Of a stretch of 64,000 nucleotides of DNA, positions 33,868 through 43,780 are shown piece by piece. Within the stretch, counting starts at the first letter, position 1. Every line of letters begins with the position of its first letter. Source of the DNA: Massospora cicadina (lineage: Eukaryota; Entomophthoromycota; Entomophthoromycetes; Entomophthorales; Entomophthoraceae); NCBI GenBank assembly GCA_022478985.1, contig JAKSZP010009265.1, positions 170,766 through 234,765 of the forward strand, written 5' to 3'. The position numbers were made by a program, and so were the translations under genes. The notes beneath the pieces were generated by a model, which ran no database searches, had not been told where the DNA came from, and saw only the letters and a program-made list of their open reading frames with translations.

Positions 33868-34573
33868 TGTCATGGTTATATAACATAATTGAGGGGACAG
33901 ACTTCAAGGACAGATCTTGTCATCATGAGGCCAAAAAGGTCAAGGCTTTTCTGAATTGAAACATACTCTAGATTGATGCTGAATATAGGCAAAGTATGCC
34001 CAGGTTGGTCCTGGGGATGTGCGTGATGCTTAGCTGGGTGTTACAGCCAGGGCATCAAAAAGCACCAACTACATCCTCAACTCTGACAGTTTACTGTAGT
34101 TAATGGAAAAACAGAGATTCAAAACCTGTTCCATTTATAATATTGCTAAGTTGGGTTGAGTCAATTTACAATCTATAACTTGAGTTTGGAAAATCTCAAG
34201 TTATAGGACCCTGGATGATGGTAGTATGCACCTATTGGTTTACCTAGGCTTAGCATCACCTCCGCTGATTGATAACACTCCCAACAGTGTTTAATTATGT
34301 TTTTGAAAGACTAACTTTCCTCTTTGGTCATCAGGTTTATCAAAAACCCCATTTATCTTTGTATTTTATGTGCATATGTTTTTCTTGTTTTGCAAACTTC
34401 TACCTGGTCCAATTTAGACAAATGTGTGCCCTTCTTGCTTGGGGCTTTCTGTGCACTGTCCTTCTGAGTGGTGCTTATTTACATTTTATCCAGTGGTGGG
34501 TTCTGTAACATGGGAGGGGCCCCTCAACCCCCACCACTACTGGAACTGGAGCATTACAGACACACTCTTGACA
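33868..34573 (+). repeat. G2 3' LTR
   Basis: Starts tgtcatggttatataacata after the purine tract aaaaggatgagagggtaa and ends cactcttgaca. Confidence 0.85.
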
Positions 34574-35117
34574 AGAGTATGATAATTATATATAGCTTTC
34601 TTGCATGTTTATTACACTAAATCTTTGAACTTTTTATTAATTTGTATTATAGATATAATACATACTGATTTTACTAAAGTTTATCTATAAAGAAAGAACT
34701 ATTAAAAGTTATATCTATCCATTTGACTCAAATTAATACTTGTTAACCCTTTCAATTATTTGATGCATATAGCATAAAAAATAAGGGTATATGTAAATCT
34801 AATCTGATAAAAATAATTCTTTTAAGAAACTTCTTTTCTTAAATAGAGAAAATAATAAAAAGTTAAAAAATAAAAAGTTAATAATATAGATTAAAAAATT
34901 AAAAATTTAATAAAAAAGTCACACTAAAGTAAAAAAAATAGTTTTTTACCAAATAATTTAAACTTTTTTGTTTATGTACAACTGTAAGAAAAGCAAGGCA
35001 TGCACACTTATATACAATCATATATACAATAATACAAAGTATATAAATATATATAATATATACTATATATAATATTTATAATATTATATATATATAATAT
35101 TAATATATTTGTGATAT
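34574..35117. other. A+T-rich stretch, no gene seen
   Basis: Homopolymer-like and TA-rich sequence with no features I can support. Confidence 0.5.
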
Positions 35118-35134
35118 TTATAATATTAAATATA

Positions 35135-35453
35135 AGAATTTTTTTTTTTAAATAACCTTTTGGAACAATATACCACACTGATAGAAGGGATGGGAGTAGG
35201 GAATAAAAATATAGGAGTTGAGGACAAAAACCCAAGTACTGGGGATAAAACCTTCCTACACATGTTCTGATAGGCTAGGATTATATGATCTAACTTCACT
35301 AATCTGCTTGGTTGGACTGAGGCAAAGGTGCACAAATCCATATGTATTGCTATCCTCTTGGCACAGAAATACAATTTCTGCCTCAAGTGGATTTGAACCT
35401 GAGTTATGAGGGGCAATAGTGGCATGCCTATCCCATTATACTGCAGCACCCCC
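35135..35453 (-). repeat. SINE2 copy, tRNA-headed, with perfect target duplication
   Basis: Minus-strand retroposon of 319 bp flanked by perfect 17-bp repeats ttataatattaaatata (35118-35134 and 35454-35470). Its head ggggtgctgcagtataatgg holds an A-box-like segment, and caggttcaaatcc is a consensus B box. The 3' body ends gtgtggtatattgttccaaa, then aggttattt and a run of A. The body shares the GTGTGGTAT..T..TCC motif with SINE1 and SINE3. Frame 35218-35409 is incidental. Confidence 0.85.
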
Positions 35454-35470
35454 TTATAATATTAAATATA

Positions 35471-37229
35471 TTGATATATAATAATTATACATATATTATA
35501 TAATATAGATTTATAACATATTGTATATGATATATTTTTTAGTACTAGATGGTCCCAACCTGATTGTATATGATATATTTAATACTATATATAATATTAA
35601 ATACATAAATTAATATATACAGTGTGTATACAATATATACATATACAACATGTGTATATATTATATAAATATATATTAAATATTATAAGTATATATAATC
35701 ATAATATATCATATAAATGTATATAGATTGTATGTATAATTGTATGTAAATGCACACATCTTGCTTTTTTCAGTTGTATATGAATAAAAAATTTTTGAAG
35801 TAATTATTGGCAAAAAGTTGTTTTTTACTTTTTAGTGCAACTTTTTTATTTTATTTTATTTTTTGTTTTTTTAATTTATATTGTTTACATTTTATTTTTT
35901 AACTTTTTATTATTTTCTCTCTTTAAGAGAAGCAAGTTTAAAAAAAGTATTTTTTATTTTGCTTTTTTTGTCATATTTTAATTAAATTATTATTATACAT
36001 TGCATAAGTAAAATAGTAGGTTAATTTTTATTTTCAAAGAAAATATTATATATTGAAATTTTTAATATGCTTATAGTTAATATTAAACATATTTTTACAA
36101 AGTTTTACCAAGCAGAGTAATCAAATAGCGGTAAAGTTTGATTATCGAAAAATACGAAATGTATGTTAACAAAAATTTTCTTGTCACTTATGGTACATCT
36201 TTTGTTTCAGTTGATAAATTAGTTGATTTGGCCAATTGGCTGGTGTTTTTGGTTGATCGATAAGCTCATTTGGGGTCTAGCTGAATGTTTGGTGGTATAT
36301 TATTTGGTTTGATACATTTATTTTTTCAATTTAGGATTGATTTGATAAAATTGACTACTTCTTAAACTGTGTAGCCATCTACCATTATAAAAGCTAACAA
36401 TAAGCCGAAGCAAAAGCTTGGGAAACGTTTTTGAACTTTTAAATTAACTACAAACTAAAACCACCAACACTATCAAAACCAATTAACTTACCAAATCAAC
36501 CAATCACTAACCACTTACTAAAACTATCAAGTCTGATGAAGCCCATTGGCAAGCGCTTAAGACCAATCTTCCAGCTCCAATACCATATTAGAATTACTCA
36601 GGTTTATTCACTAACTGCTCTATTTATACTGTTGCTTCCTTCCCCGCTCTGGGGTATTGTGTTTGGCATTTTTGACATTTCAATTTCTCTTCCCTAGTCG
36701 CTTTCTCTCAGAGATATGAACCAGCTCAATGAACTTGGTTTTGTGTAGGTCTAGCCCTTTCTAGCATCCAATCTAACATAGATTTTGATGGGTTATTTGC
36801 TCCTACTGTGATTCATTCTCCCTCCCCCAAGAGGTGACATAGGCGGAATCATCCCCAAATTGATGATAACCAATAAAATAATAAAAATCATAAAAACATA
36901 TTGTTTTTTCTTATGCGTTTTTTTATAGTTTTTTTCCCATATTTTTATCAATCTTTTATTTTTTTCTTCAGTTCCATGGTACTTAACCTTTTTTCAGTTC
37001 AGCGGCCCATCTTTTTATTTTATTCCTCCAAACTAGATCCTAGGTATACTTAGACCTACCAGTTTTCTATGGTTCAGAGGTCTTACTTTTCTAAGACTTA
37101 ACCATCTAGTTTGGTTCAGTAATCCTTTTTTTGGACTTAACTAAATCAACAGGACATAACCAACTTAATGATTCAGCAACCTTCAGGAACTCTTTTTTTA
37201 TTATTATTTTTAGTCAATCCATTGCTTTT
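35471..37229. other. TA-rich low-complexity sequence, no gene seen
   Basis: 35455-35760 is dominated by TA and ATAT runs, and 35800-36100 by T-rich sequence. The remainder shows no frames or boxes of note. Contains the micro-insertion at 35538. Confidence 0.55.
35538..35562 (-). repeat. Micro-insertion of LINE-A tail, 25 bp
   Basis: On the minus strand the insert reads caggttgggaccatctag then tactaaa, 23 of 25 bases matching the LINE-A end at about 50862-50884. It is bounded by perfect 18-bp repeats attgtatatgatatattt (35520-35537 and 35563-35580). The longest and most diagnostic of the five. Confidence 0.9.
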
Positions 37230-37244
37230 AATACTTACCATGGA

Positions 37245-39183
37245 GTTCAAGCTCTCTTTCCACTCGGCATAACTTCCAAGCAAAATTACATAAATTTTTA
37301 AAACAAATAGAATTCACCCATAGTAGTTTCACTCTGATATCCTCAGATTCTCCGCCAGCTGCTCCAGCATGGGGCAGCGGCGAAACTCCCCCGCCATTTT
37401 CCATCCAGCAGGAAAACGCGCTAGGACTGGTTCACCCAGTCATTCTAAGCCTATGGGCCAATTTGTTCCATCCAAGGATCTGGACGCCCACCTTTCTCAT
37501 ACCCAAGCAGTACCACGCTGCCCCCTAATGCTCCCCCAGAGCAACATGTGCTATGGCCTAAGGGTCAAATATGGGAAACTATTATTATACCATGACCAAG
37601 CCATTATTGAAATGGCACAGGCGGTGATGACGCCTGCTGGCTTTATCAATTTCTGCCCCTACAAGGGGTATTATGACCTCGGCTTCACCTGCAAAGCTGA
37701 TACTGCCACTGCAGCAACTGTGCCCCTGGTATTCCAGGGCACCCCTCTCCCACAACTCATACTTGGCTCCCAGAGGACACCATTTTGGTGGTCCAGTTTG
37801 CTGGCCTGCCCACCCACCTCCCCCTGAAGTGCTCCACCAGGAGCTGATGGACAGTTTGGCAGCCTATGGCTCCAACCCCATCTTACAATTTGTGGTCCCA
37901 AATGGGGCCACACATGACTTTCTGGGCCTCAGGCATATACCATGATAAGCCCTGAATTAATAAAATTGCGGTGGCAATTCCGCCATTCACCATTATTCCC
38001 TCAGCACCTGACCATCCATTTTGGGTCCACGCCAAGGGCGGGCAGATGATCTGTCTATCATGTTTCAAGTTAGACCTCTCAAGATGCAAGTGCCCCTACT
38101 CAACCACTTCAGATGGATCAGATGACTCATCCACTGACCTCCAATCCGCTGCCCACCCTGTACAATTTCAGGCATGGGGAACAATACTACCTCCTCCACC
38201 CCCAAAGCCTGCTGCTGCAGCTACACCTGCAGCCACCAATCAGCCTCCTCCTCACCCCAATGCCATAAATAATTCCTCCAATTAAGCATCAGTTTGGATC
38301 CCAGTTTGATCACATGCTTCCACAAATGAATCAAACAAACCTCAACTGTACGTTGATTCCCTAATCCAATTCAACCAAAACCCATGGGAATTATTGGCTG
38401 AAATTGACGAATCAGGTAATTTCATTGAAGAACCATCTCTGCAAATTGAGTAGTTCATTAATGCATAATGGGACGCCAAATACCTCCCTCAACTTTATAC
38501 CCCACAGCCAAATGCCAAATCATTTCGCAGTTTTCACCAGCTTGCAGTCAAAGCAGCTGTAACACCAGATTGTCATCCCCTGCATAAAGCTGTCTCCAAA
38601 TCAGTAGTGATACTCAAAGGAGGAATTCCACCTCCTGTTATCCCCACAACCTTAACCCCAAAAAGCAAAATATTTGTGAAAAAGTATTACAAAAATGCAA
38701 ACGATGCTATCCAGAACGTGGCAACTATAGCATGGAATCCAAAAGCAAAAATAACCTAAACCAACATTGCCACGTTTGTTTAACTCCCAGACGCCCAAAT
38801 TAAAGCTGAAAAAGCTTTAACTGAATATCTCAGTGCCATTTACCTAGCTGGCAATTTCCATGAAATTCCAATTATTAGAGATATTGAACCACATACCACA
38901 GATGCCCCAACGCCATTACTGACATCCGCGACATGCACTTTACTATGGGAGAAAGAAGCTGCTGCTGAAGAGGCTGCCAAAGATGAGCCCTCTGACCTCC
39001 CCTCCCCTTCCGCCATAGAGGGATAAGCAGCTTCTGCTGCCCACCTGGTTGGTCATTTTTCAAAGCGTTTCACTCAATCCGCTCATTAGAGCGTTTTGTT
39101 TGAACCAAATAGTTACATTTTTTAGTATATTTTTAGTTTTGGTAATGTCCGTCCCCTGGTTGGCTTGCCTCAAATAAATATCA
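37245..39183 (+). mobile_element. HAL-type element 1: LINE derivative encoding only ORF1
   Basis: About 1.94 kb. A single, broken ORF1-like frame runs 37369-39027, followed by a 3' UTR ending gtccgtcccctggttggc plus ttgcctcaaataaat (tail B). No endonuclease or RT is present or ever was in this span. The flanks aatacttaccatgga (37230-37244) and aatacttactatga (39184-39197) look like a diverged target duplication. It aligns from end to end with elements at 55.1 and 61.4 kb, so the RT-less form is a real mobile unit. Confidence 0.75.
37369..39027 (+). pseudogene. ORF1-like protein of HAL-type element 1
   Basis: Frames 37369-37827, 37673-37945 and 37971-38285 give the N-terminal and middle parts. 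They include GKRARTGSPSHSKPMGQFVP, GFINFCPYKGYYDLGFTCKA, and a zinc-knuckle relic CLSCFKLDLSRCKC whose histidine has become leucine. Then NPWELLAEIDESGNF (about 38377-38425) and a C-terminal HTTDAPTPLL...LPSPSAIEG ending in TAA at about 39025. The same blocks occur in the 61.4-kb copy. The F.G.FDVGF and SFANLP pieces align with LINE-A ORF1, so the protein is a LINE ORF1 relative with an RRM-like core and CCHC knuckle. Confidence 0.65.
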
Positions 39184-39199
39184 AATACTTACTATGAAC

Positions 39200-40209
39200 T
39201 CAATTTTCTATTCTTCCATCCAAGAGGTTTATGATGGAGTAGGCATTCGTCGCCATCTTAGCAATATTCTTTAACAGACCTGACTACAATGCATCCAATT
39301 TGTTTCTTCTTCTGAAACCAGACATATCACAATAGGCAACTCTTCTGCCTATTCAGTATTCTGATAAGACCAGTCAGTACTTATTGTCCATCATTTTTGC
39401 TCAAATCCTTTTCTTCAAAGTAGCATCAAATGTTTATGATTGCATTTCATTCAGGATATTGATCAATCAGTTCAGGTAATGCTCAGCACTCATCCCTGAT
39501 GTTAGTTCAACCACCAAATATAAAATCGGTGGCAACGCGACCTTCCTTTCATATAGTAACTTGAATGGCATTTTTCCCATCACCATTGATGATCAATATT
39601 GTAGACAAGCGTCGACAAACTCAGATATGTTCCCCATCCAGAAGTTCTTCCTGTGACCAGCTTCCTCAGCGGCATGGCCAGCGTCCAATTAACTCGTTCT
39701 ACCAGTCCATTTGTCTCTGGCCAGTATGGTACAGACATGACTCCTCAGATACCCAAAATTTCATTTAATAAAGGGATCACATGAGATGTGAAATTTTTCC
39801 CATTGTCGCTCAGCAGGACCTGCGGGCATCCATGTCAGTATACTACTTGATCTAGGATAAACTTCACAGTACTGGTAGCATCTACTTTCACCAGGGCCTT
39901 CGTCTTGACCCATCTCATCAAACAATTAACTGCAACTATTATATACTTGACACACCCTGTGCTCATCATCAGTGGTCCCATCACATCAATGGACACCATA
40001 TGCCAGCAAATCCAGGGTGGACCAGTTGGTATCCGGTCATATGTCTTATGTGTCTTGTGCAACTGGCACTCCACATAATAAGCCAGATAGTCTGCGACAT
40101 TGTAGTTGATGGACTCTCAGTATTACTGGTGAATATGGTTGGTCATTTTTCTCAGGCCTTCATGCCTGACAACTTTATAAGCAGCTTGAACAATTGCCGC
40201 TCGTTTCAA
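39200..40209 (-). pseudogene. G4 integrase
   Basis: Frame 40074-39835 (minus) gives WICWHMVSIDVMGPLMMSTG with the first catalytic aspartate. QVLLSDNGKNFTS (about 39830-39790) gives the second. NGLVERVNWTLAMPLRKLV in another frame (about 39700-39640) supplies the glutamate. CQLHKTHKTYDRIPTGPPW upstream is the end of the zinc region. The C-terminal part reads MPFKLLYERKVALPPILYL near 39570-39510. One or more frameshifts near 39780. No chromodomain was recognised, which differs from G1. Confidence 0.7.
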
Positions 40210-40229
40210 TTGCTTTGAGAATAGTAATT

Positions 40230-40508
40230 TAATTTTTATTTGAGGTGGGCTGACCTGGGATGATACCACACCAATTAGGGAAGTGAAGAAAATGGGAAAG
40301 GAGGATAAAACCTGGAAAACCTCCATGAACGGCGTATGATAGGCCAGGAACTCCATGGACCGCCTTTGCTATTCGCTATCTCAGTTTGGGGCATTGGTGC
40401 ACAAAACCAACACAGTCAAAATCGTCCCCTACCCAAAGTCCATTACTGGGATCAAACTCGGGAGGCAGTGGTAGAGGGTCCATACTCTACCACTGGGGTA
40501 TCCTCCCT
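40230..40508 (-). repeat. SINE1 copy c, inside G4
   Basis: 279 bp, minus strand, flanked by 20-bp repeats ttgctttgagaatagtaatt (40210-40229) and ttgctttgagaacagtaatt (40509-40528), one mismatch. The 5' head is ggataccccagtggtagagt and the B box gagtttgatccc. The 3' tail is atcatcccaggtcagccc plus acctcaaataaaaatt. Because the duplication lies within G4, the SINE arrived after G4. This copy gives the cleanest SINE1 boundaries. Confidence 0.92.
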
Positions 40509-40529
40509 TTGCTTTGAGAACAGTAATTG

Positions 40530-41930
40530 CTTTCCATTGAGCATCTTGAAAACTTGTCCAGCCATGGTCTCAGTGTTTTCCATCACTTTTCAAAGCGCAC
40601 CTTGGATTTCTTGGGGCTCTTTTCTAATTTCTCCATCAACCATTCTCTGGAATAGCTCATCCGTCTGCTGGTATACCATCTGGACCATTGGTAACTGCAA
40701 TAAGCCATCCTCATTCTGTTGAGAAGCCCCCACTCAGCGGACTATCTCATAATTATAAGCCTGTAACTTCAGTGCTCATCAGGCCAGTCATCCTTCTGGT
40801 TCTCATAAATTGTGAAGCTAACTCAACAGAGGAGTGGTCTGTCACCACTTTGAAGTGCATTTCATAAATGTACACCTGAAACTGTTTATAGGCGTAAATG
40901 ACTGCAAGGCATTCACTCTCAGTTATGGTGTAGTTCTTCTCAGTGGTTGAGAGTATCAGGCTCATATATGGTACCTGATTTTCATCCCCAAGTTCGTCTA
41001 CTTGGCTCAATATGGTGCTGATTGCTATCAATGAATCATCAGTTTGTATCATAGATTCTCGGCAAAAATATGGATATTTCAAAATTGGAGAACCTATTAA
41101 GTGCTTGCATAACTTATTGAAGGGTTTCTGTGCTTCTTCATTCCATATGAATCCTTTCTTAGGATCCTTCAACAGATGGAATAGGGGCTTGGCAATTCTT
41201 GCAAAATCCCAAATAAATCTTCTATAGTATCTGACCATTCCAAGGAACACTTTGATATCTTGGACACTCTTTGGCACAGCCATTTGCTCTATGGCTTTGA
41301 TCTTCTGAGCTTGCGGCTGCAGTCCACTAGAGTGGATCAAGAATCCCAAATATTCTAACTCTTTCTTGATGAAGTGACACTTCCTATGCTTAAGCTTCAG
41401 GTTGGCCACAGATAGTCTCTTGAACACTTCCTCCAACAGGTGCAAATAACCAGTAAACGTCCTACTGAACACATTGATATTGTTAAGTACACCAAGATGC
41501 ATGACAACTTTAAGTCATTTAGTATTGCATCCATGGCCCTCTGGAGCGTCGCAGGTGCATTGCGCAGACCCTTAGTCATCTTTGTCAGTTGATATAGCCC
41601 CTGCGCAGTGATAATTGCGCATTTTACTTGGTCTTCTCTTGGCAAATTGATTTGCTAATATCCAATATTAGATCTATCATGTAGAAATACTTTACTTCTC
41701 CCAATCAATCTAGCACATTGTCAATTATTAGTAGTGGGTATGGATCTTTCTTCATAATCTTGTTCAACTTCTGATAATTGATCACCACCCAATTAGAGCC
41801 ATCCTTCTTCTTTATTATAAGAATTGGACTCGCCCAGGGACTCACCGCAGAACTAGAAGTCCACGCTTCACTAGTTTGCTGATTTCTTCCTCCACTTTTA
41901 TTTCAGCTGTCTTTGACTGTTGAATCAGTC
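40530..41930 (-). pseudogene. G4 reverse transcriptase and RNase H
   Basis: The upstream RT part (minus, about 41880-41650) reads SPWASPILIIKKKDGSNWVV and INYQKLNKIMKKDPYPLLII. Then MTKGLRNAPATLQRAMDAIL, and the catalytic box as VLNNINVFS, both aspartates changed to asparagine. The frame 41502-40753 (249 codons) is long: HRKCHFIKKELEYLGFLIHS, FLGMVRYYRRFI, FIWNEEAQKPFNKL, the RNase H stretch SMIQTDDSLIAISTILSQ, EKNYTITESECLAVIYAYK and VVTDHSSVELA. A good Ty3/gypsy match with the RT site inactivated. Confidence 0.8.
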
Positions 41931-42179
41931 TCATCCTGATCAGCAAATTTTCCCCGGTATCAACCTTGTGGATTACATCTCTCACACATCCCAAATTGTA
42001 ATTCTGGGCGAATACTTCCCAATATTTTTGAACAATTTGAGCACCTCCTATTGCTGTCCTTCCATCAGATCAGCGTGTTTCTCTCAATCAACTAATAGAT
42101 TAATAATCTCAGACACCCCTTTCAGCAATCCCATCTCATCAAGGGTCCCAAAACCATGGAATCTCCTCAGTTCAGCTGT

Positions 42180-42480
42180 CAGAAGTAAATAGACAAATGT
42201 GACAATTAGATATTTTTTAATCTTCATCAGGTTTTCACTCAAATTCTCCAGAAGAATCAAAAGTCTCCATGGCCTGGCATAATTATTCCAGGAGCCACCC
42301 AAGGCTCTACTCTGAACTTCTTTCAGGGGCTTTTGACCTCCCCATACAGCATCTCTGGTATCTCTAATTTCAACCCCTTGTTGACTATTTTTTGTGATCC
42401 CAGCGGTATGGTTCTCACATTCTTGATCCTCAGTGGAATTCCCCAATTTTCTAGGATTTCCGTCAGCATCTCTTGTCACT
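42180..42480 (-). pseudogene. G4 dUTPase-like domain between protease and RT
   Basis: Minus strand, in two frames. The first reads ILENWGIPLRIKNVRTIPLG, then SQKIVNKGLKLEIPEMLYGE (about 42465-42345). Next comes RVEPWVAPGIIMPGHGDF (about 42325-42270), then in the other frame ILLENLSENLMKIKKYLIVT (about 42262-42200). The order IP.G...IV..GL.L.IPE..YG, PGII.PGH.G and LENLSE..MKIKK matches the substrate-binding, G-I-D and C-terminal motifs of trimeric dUTPases. The family aspartate of G-I-D reads methionine here, so this copy is inactive. It sits in the same place, after protease and before RT, as in G3. Decay makes this a tentative call on its own. Confidence 0.55.
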
Positions 42481-42736
42481 TTTGACCAACTAGTTGGTAT
42501 TGAATTGGGACAATGCCATCTTTATATATCAAGTTGATGAAGTTATTTCTCCTAATCAGTGGAGCTTCCCCATCCTTCTGATAGACCAATGGTAACGTCT
42601 GACTCAATATGGTCAACGTATTATCCTCAAATTTACATTTAAATTCATACTTTCATAGAAATTCTGTCCCAATCAGAATGTCATAGTTTTAGTTAGCTAA
42701 AACTATTGCTAGAGAAGACACCACTAAGGATCCAAA

Positions 42737-42934
42737 TCAAAGTAGTAGAGAACTATACGCTCCACATAAGTTGGTGGTATTTAGCCCAGCTGCCCTGTAC
42801 TCCTTCTTGTGTTCCAAGTCAGATGAGATCTTCATCCCTTTCACCAACTTGGTTGAGACAATATTAATGGGCGCTCTACTGTCAACTTCACCCTCACCTG
42901 TACTCAATTCACTAGTATTTCTATATATGTACAC
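42737..42934 (-). pseudogene. G4 protease
   Basis: Minus-strand frame with GEGEVDSRAPINIVSTKLVKG: the retropepsin active site with D-S-R in place of D-T/S-G. A NLCGAYSSLLL end follows. The position after the zinc knuckle and before the dUTPase-like domain fits. Confidence 0.6.
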
Positions 42935-43399
42935 TCTGAGTATTGTAAGATATTATTTAATGAGTGTATAGCAGCATTATTAGCTGAATCAAGGGTGTGA
43001 ATTATTTGTGCTAATAAATCAGGGAATGATTTCTTTATTGCGCTGAGGGGATTGACAGGTTTGCCTCATCTAATTGAACTTTGGTCAATTCTTTGGGATT
43101 ATTTGCAGCTCAAATCTTGTCCATCAGTTTTCAGACATATGGCCAAGCAACTTCTTTAATTATCTCAGGTCAATCCCTTTTCCCCAGATCTTGTTACTGC
43201 GTTCACATCCAATTTGACTATTTAATTCAACTGATCTTACACGCCTTCATCCACGAACAGATTACTGATGTCAATTTCCTCATGCATAATATTGGGAGGA
43301 ACAGGTTTCTTCGCAGCTCTAAACTGTCCCCATCTAGGATGCAGGCCCTTTTAATAACTCCTTTGAGGGTGCAGACTCTTTCACTTGGACCACATTAAT

Positions 43400-43666
43400 T
43401 TGATCTTTGGGTTTCTTACAGTTCAAACAAAATGGCATTTTCCTCCACACTGGTAACATACTTTCTCCTTCTTATTAATCCGTTTAAAGTCTTTGGGCTT
43501 ATTCCCCAGAACGGTTCAATTATTCATCTCCTTGGCGTCCTCATTCCCCTTTGTGGGATTCAAAATTTCATACTGGATTCAATTTGAAACTTCTATTTGG
43601 GGCATTGAAGGTAGCTCCCAAGATTTCAAATTGTCTACCATCTTTGAGGTAGTAATTTTTGTCATG
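43400..43666 (-). pseudogene. G4 gag C-terminus with zinc knuckle
   Basis: On the minus strand just left of LINE-A the gag reading resumes (HDKNYYLKDGRQFEILGATF). It ends with a KEKVCYQCGGKCHFV knuckle at about 43460-43418, followed by a stop in the knuckle. It is the continuation of the gag frame broken at 50904. Confidence 0.6.
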
Positions 43667-43780
43667 AACACAGAAGACATCAGAAAAACAATTCTCTTTC
43701 TGCTAAGCATCACTTTTCGAAAATCAATTCAGCCTGAAATTTAGCTCCACTAAAGAGATTTACGAAAACTATTAGCAAAT

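Larger units (their letters stand above)
28141..34573 (+). mobile_element. G2: Ty3/gypsy chromovirus-type element with both LTRs
   Basis: LTRs of about 707 bp at 28141-28848 and 33868-34573 start TGTCATGGTTATA and end CTTGACA, giving TGTCA/TGACA inverted ends. The interior holds a leader, protease, RT, RNase H and integrase remnants on the plus strand, each with a counterpart in G1. The two LTRs differ considerably and the frames are badly broken, so this copy is old. Flanking pentamers (tcaga, agagt) do not match. Confidence 0.85.

Noticed and set aside
35455..35760. Replication origin or matrix-attachment region in TA-rich DNA
   Set aside because: Base composition alone does not support a function in such an A+T-rich genome.
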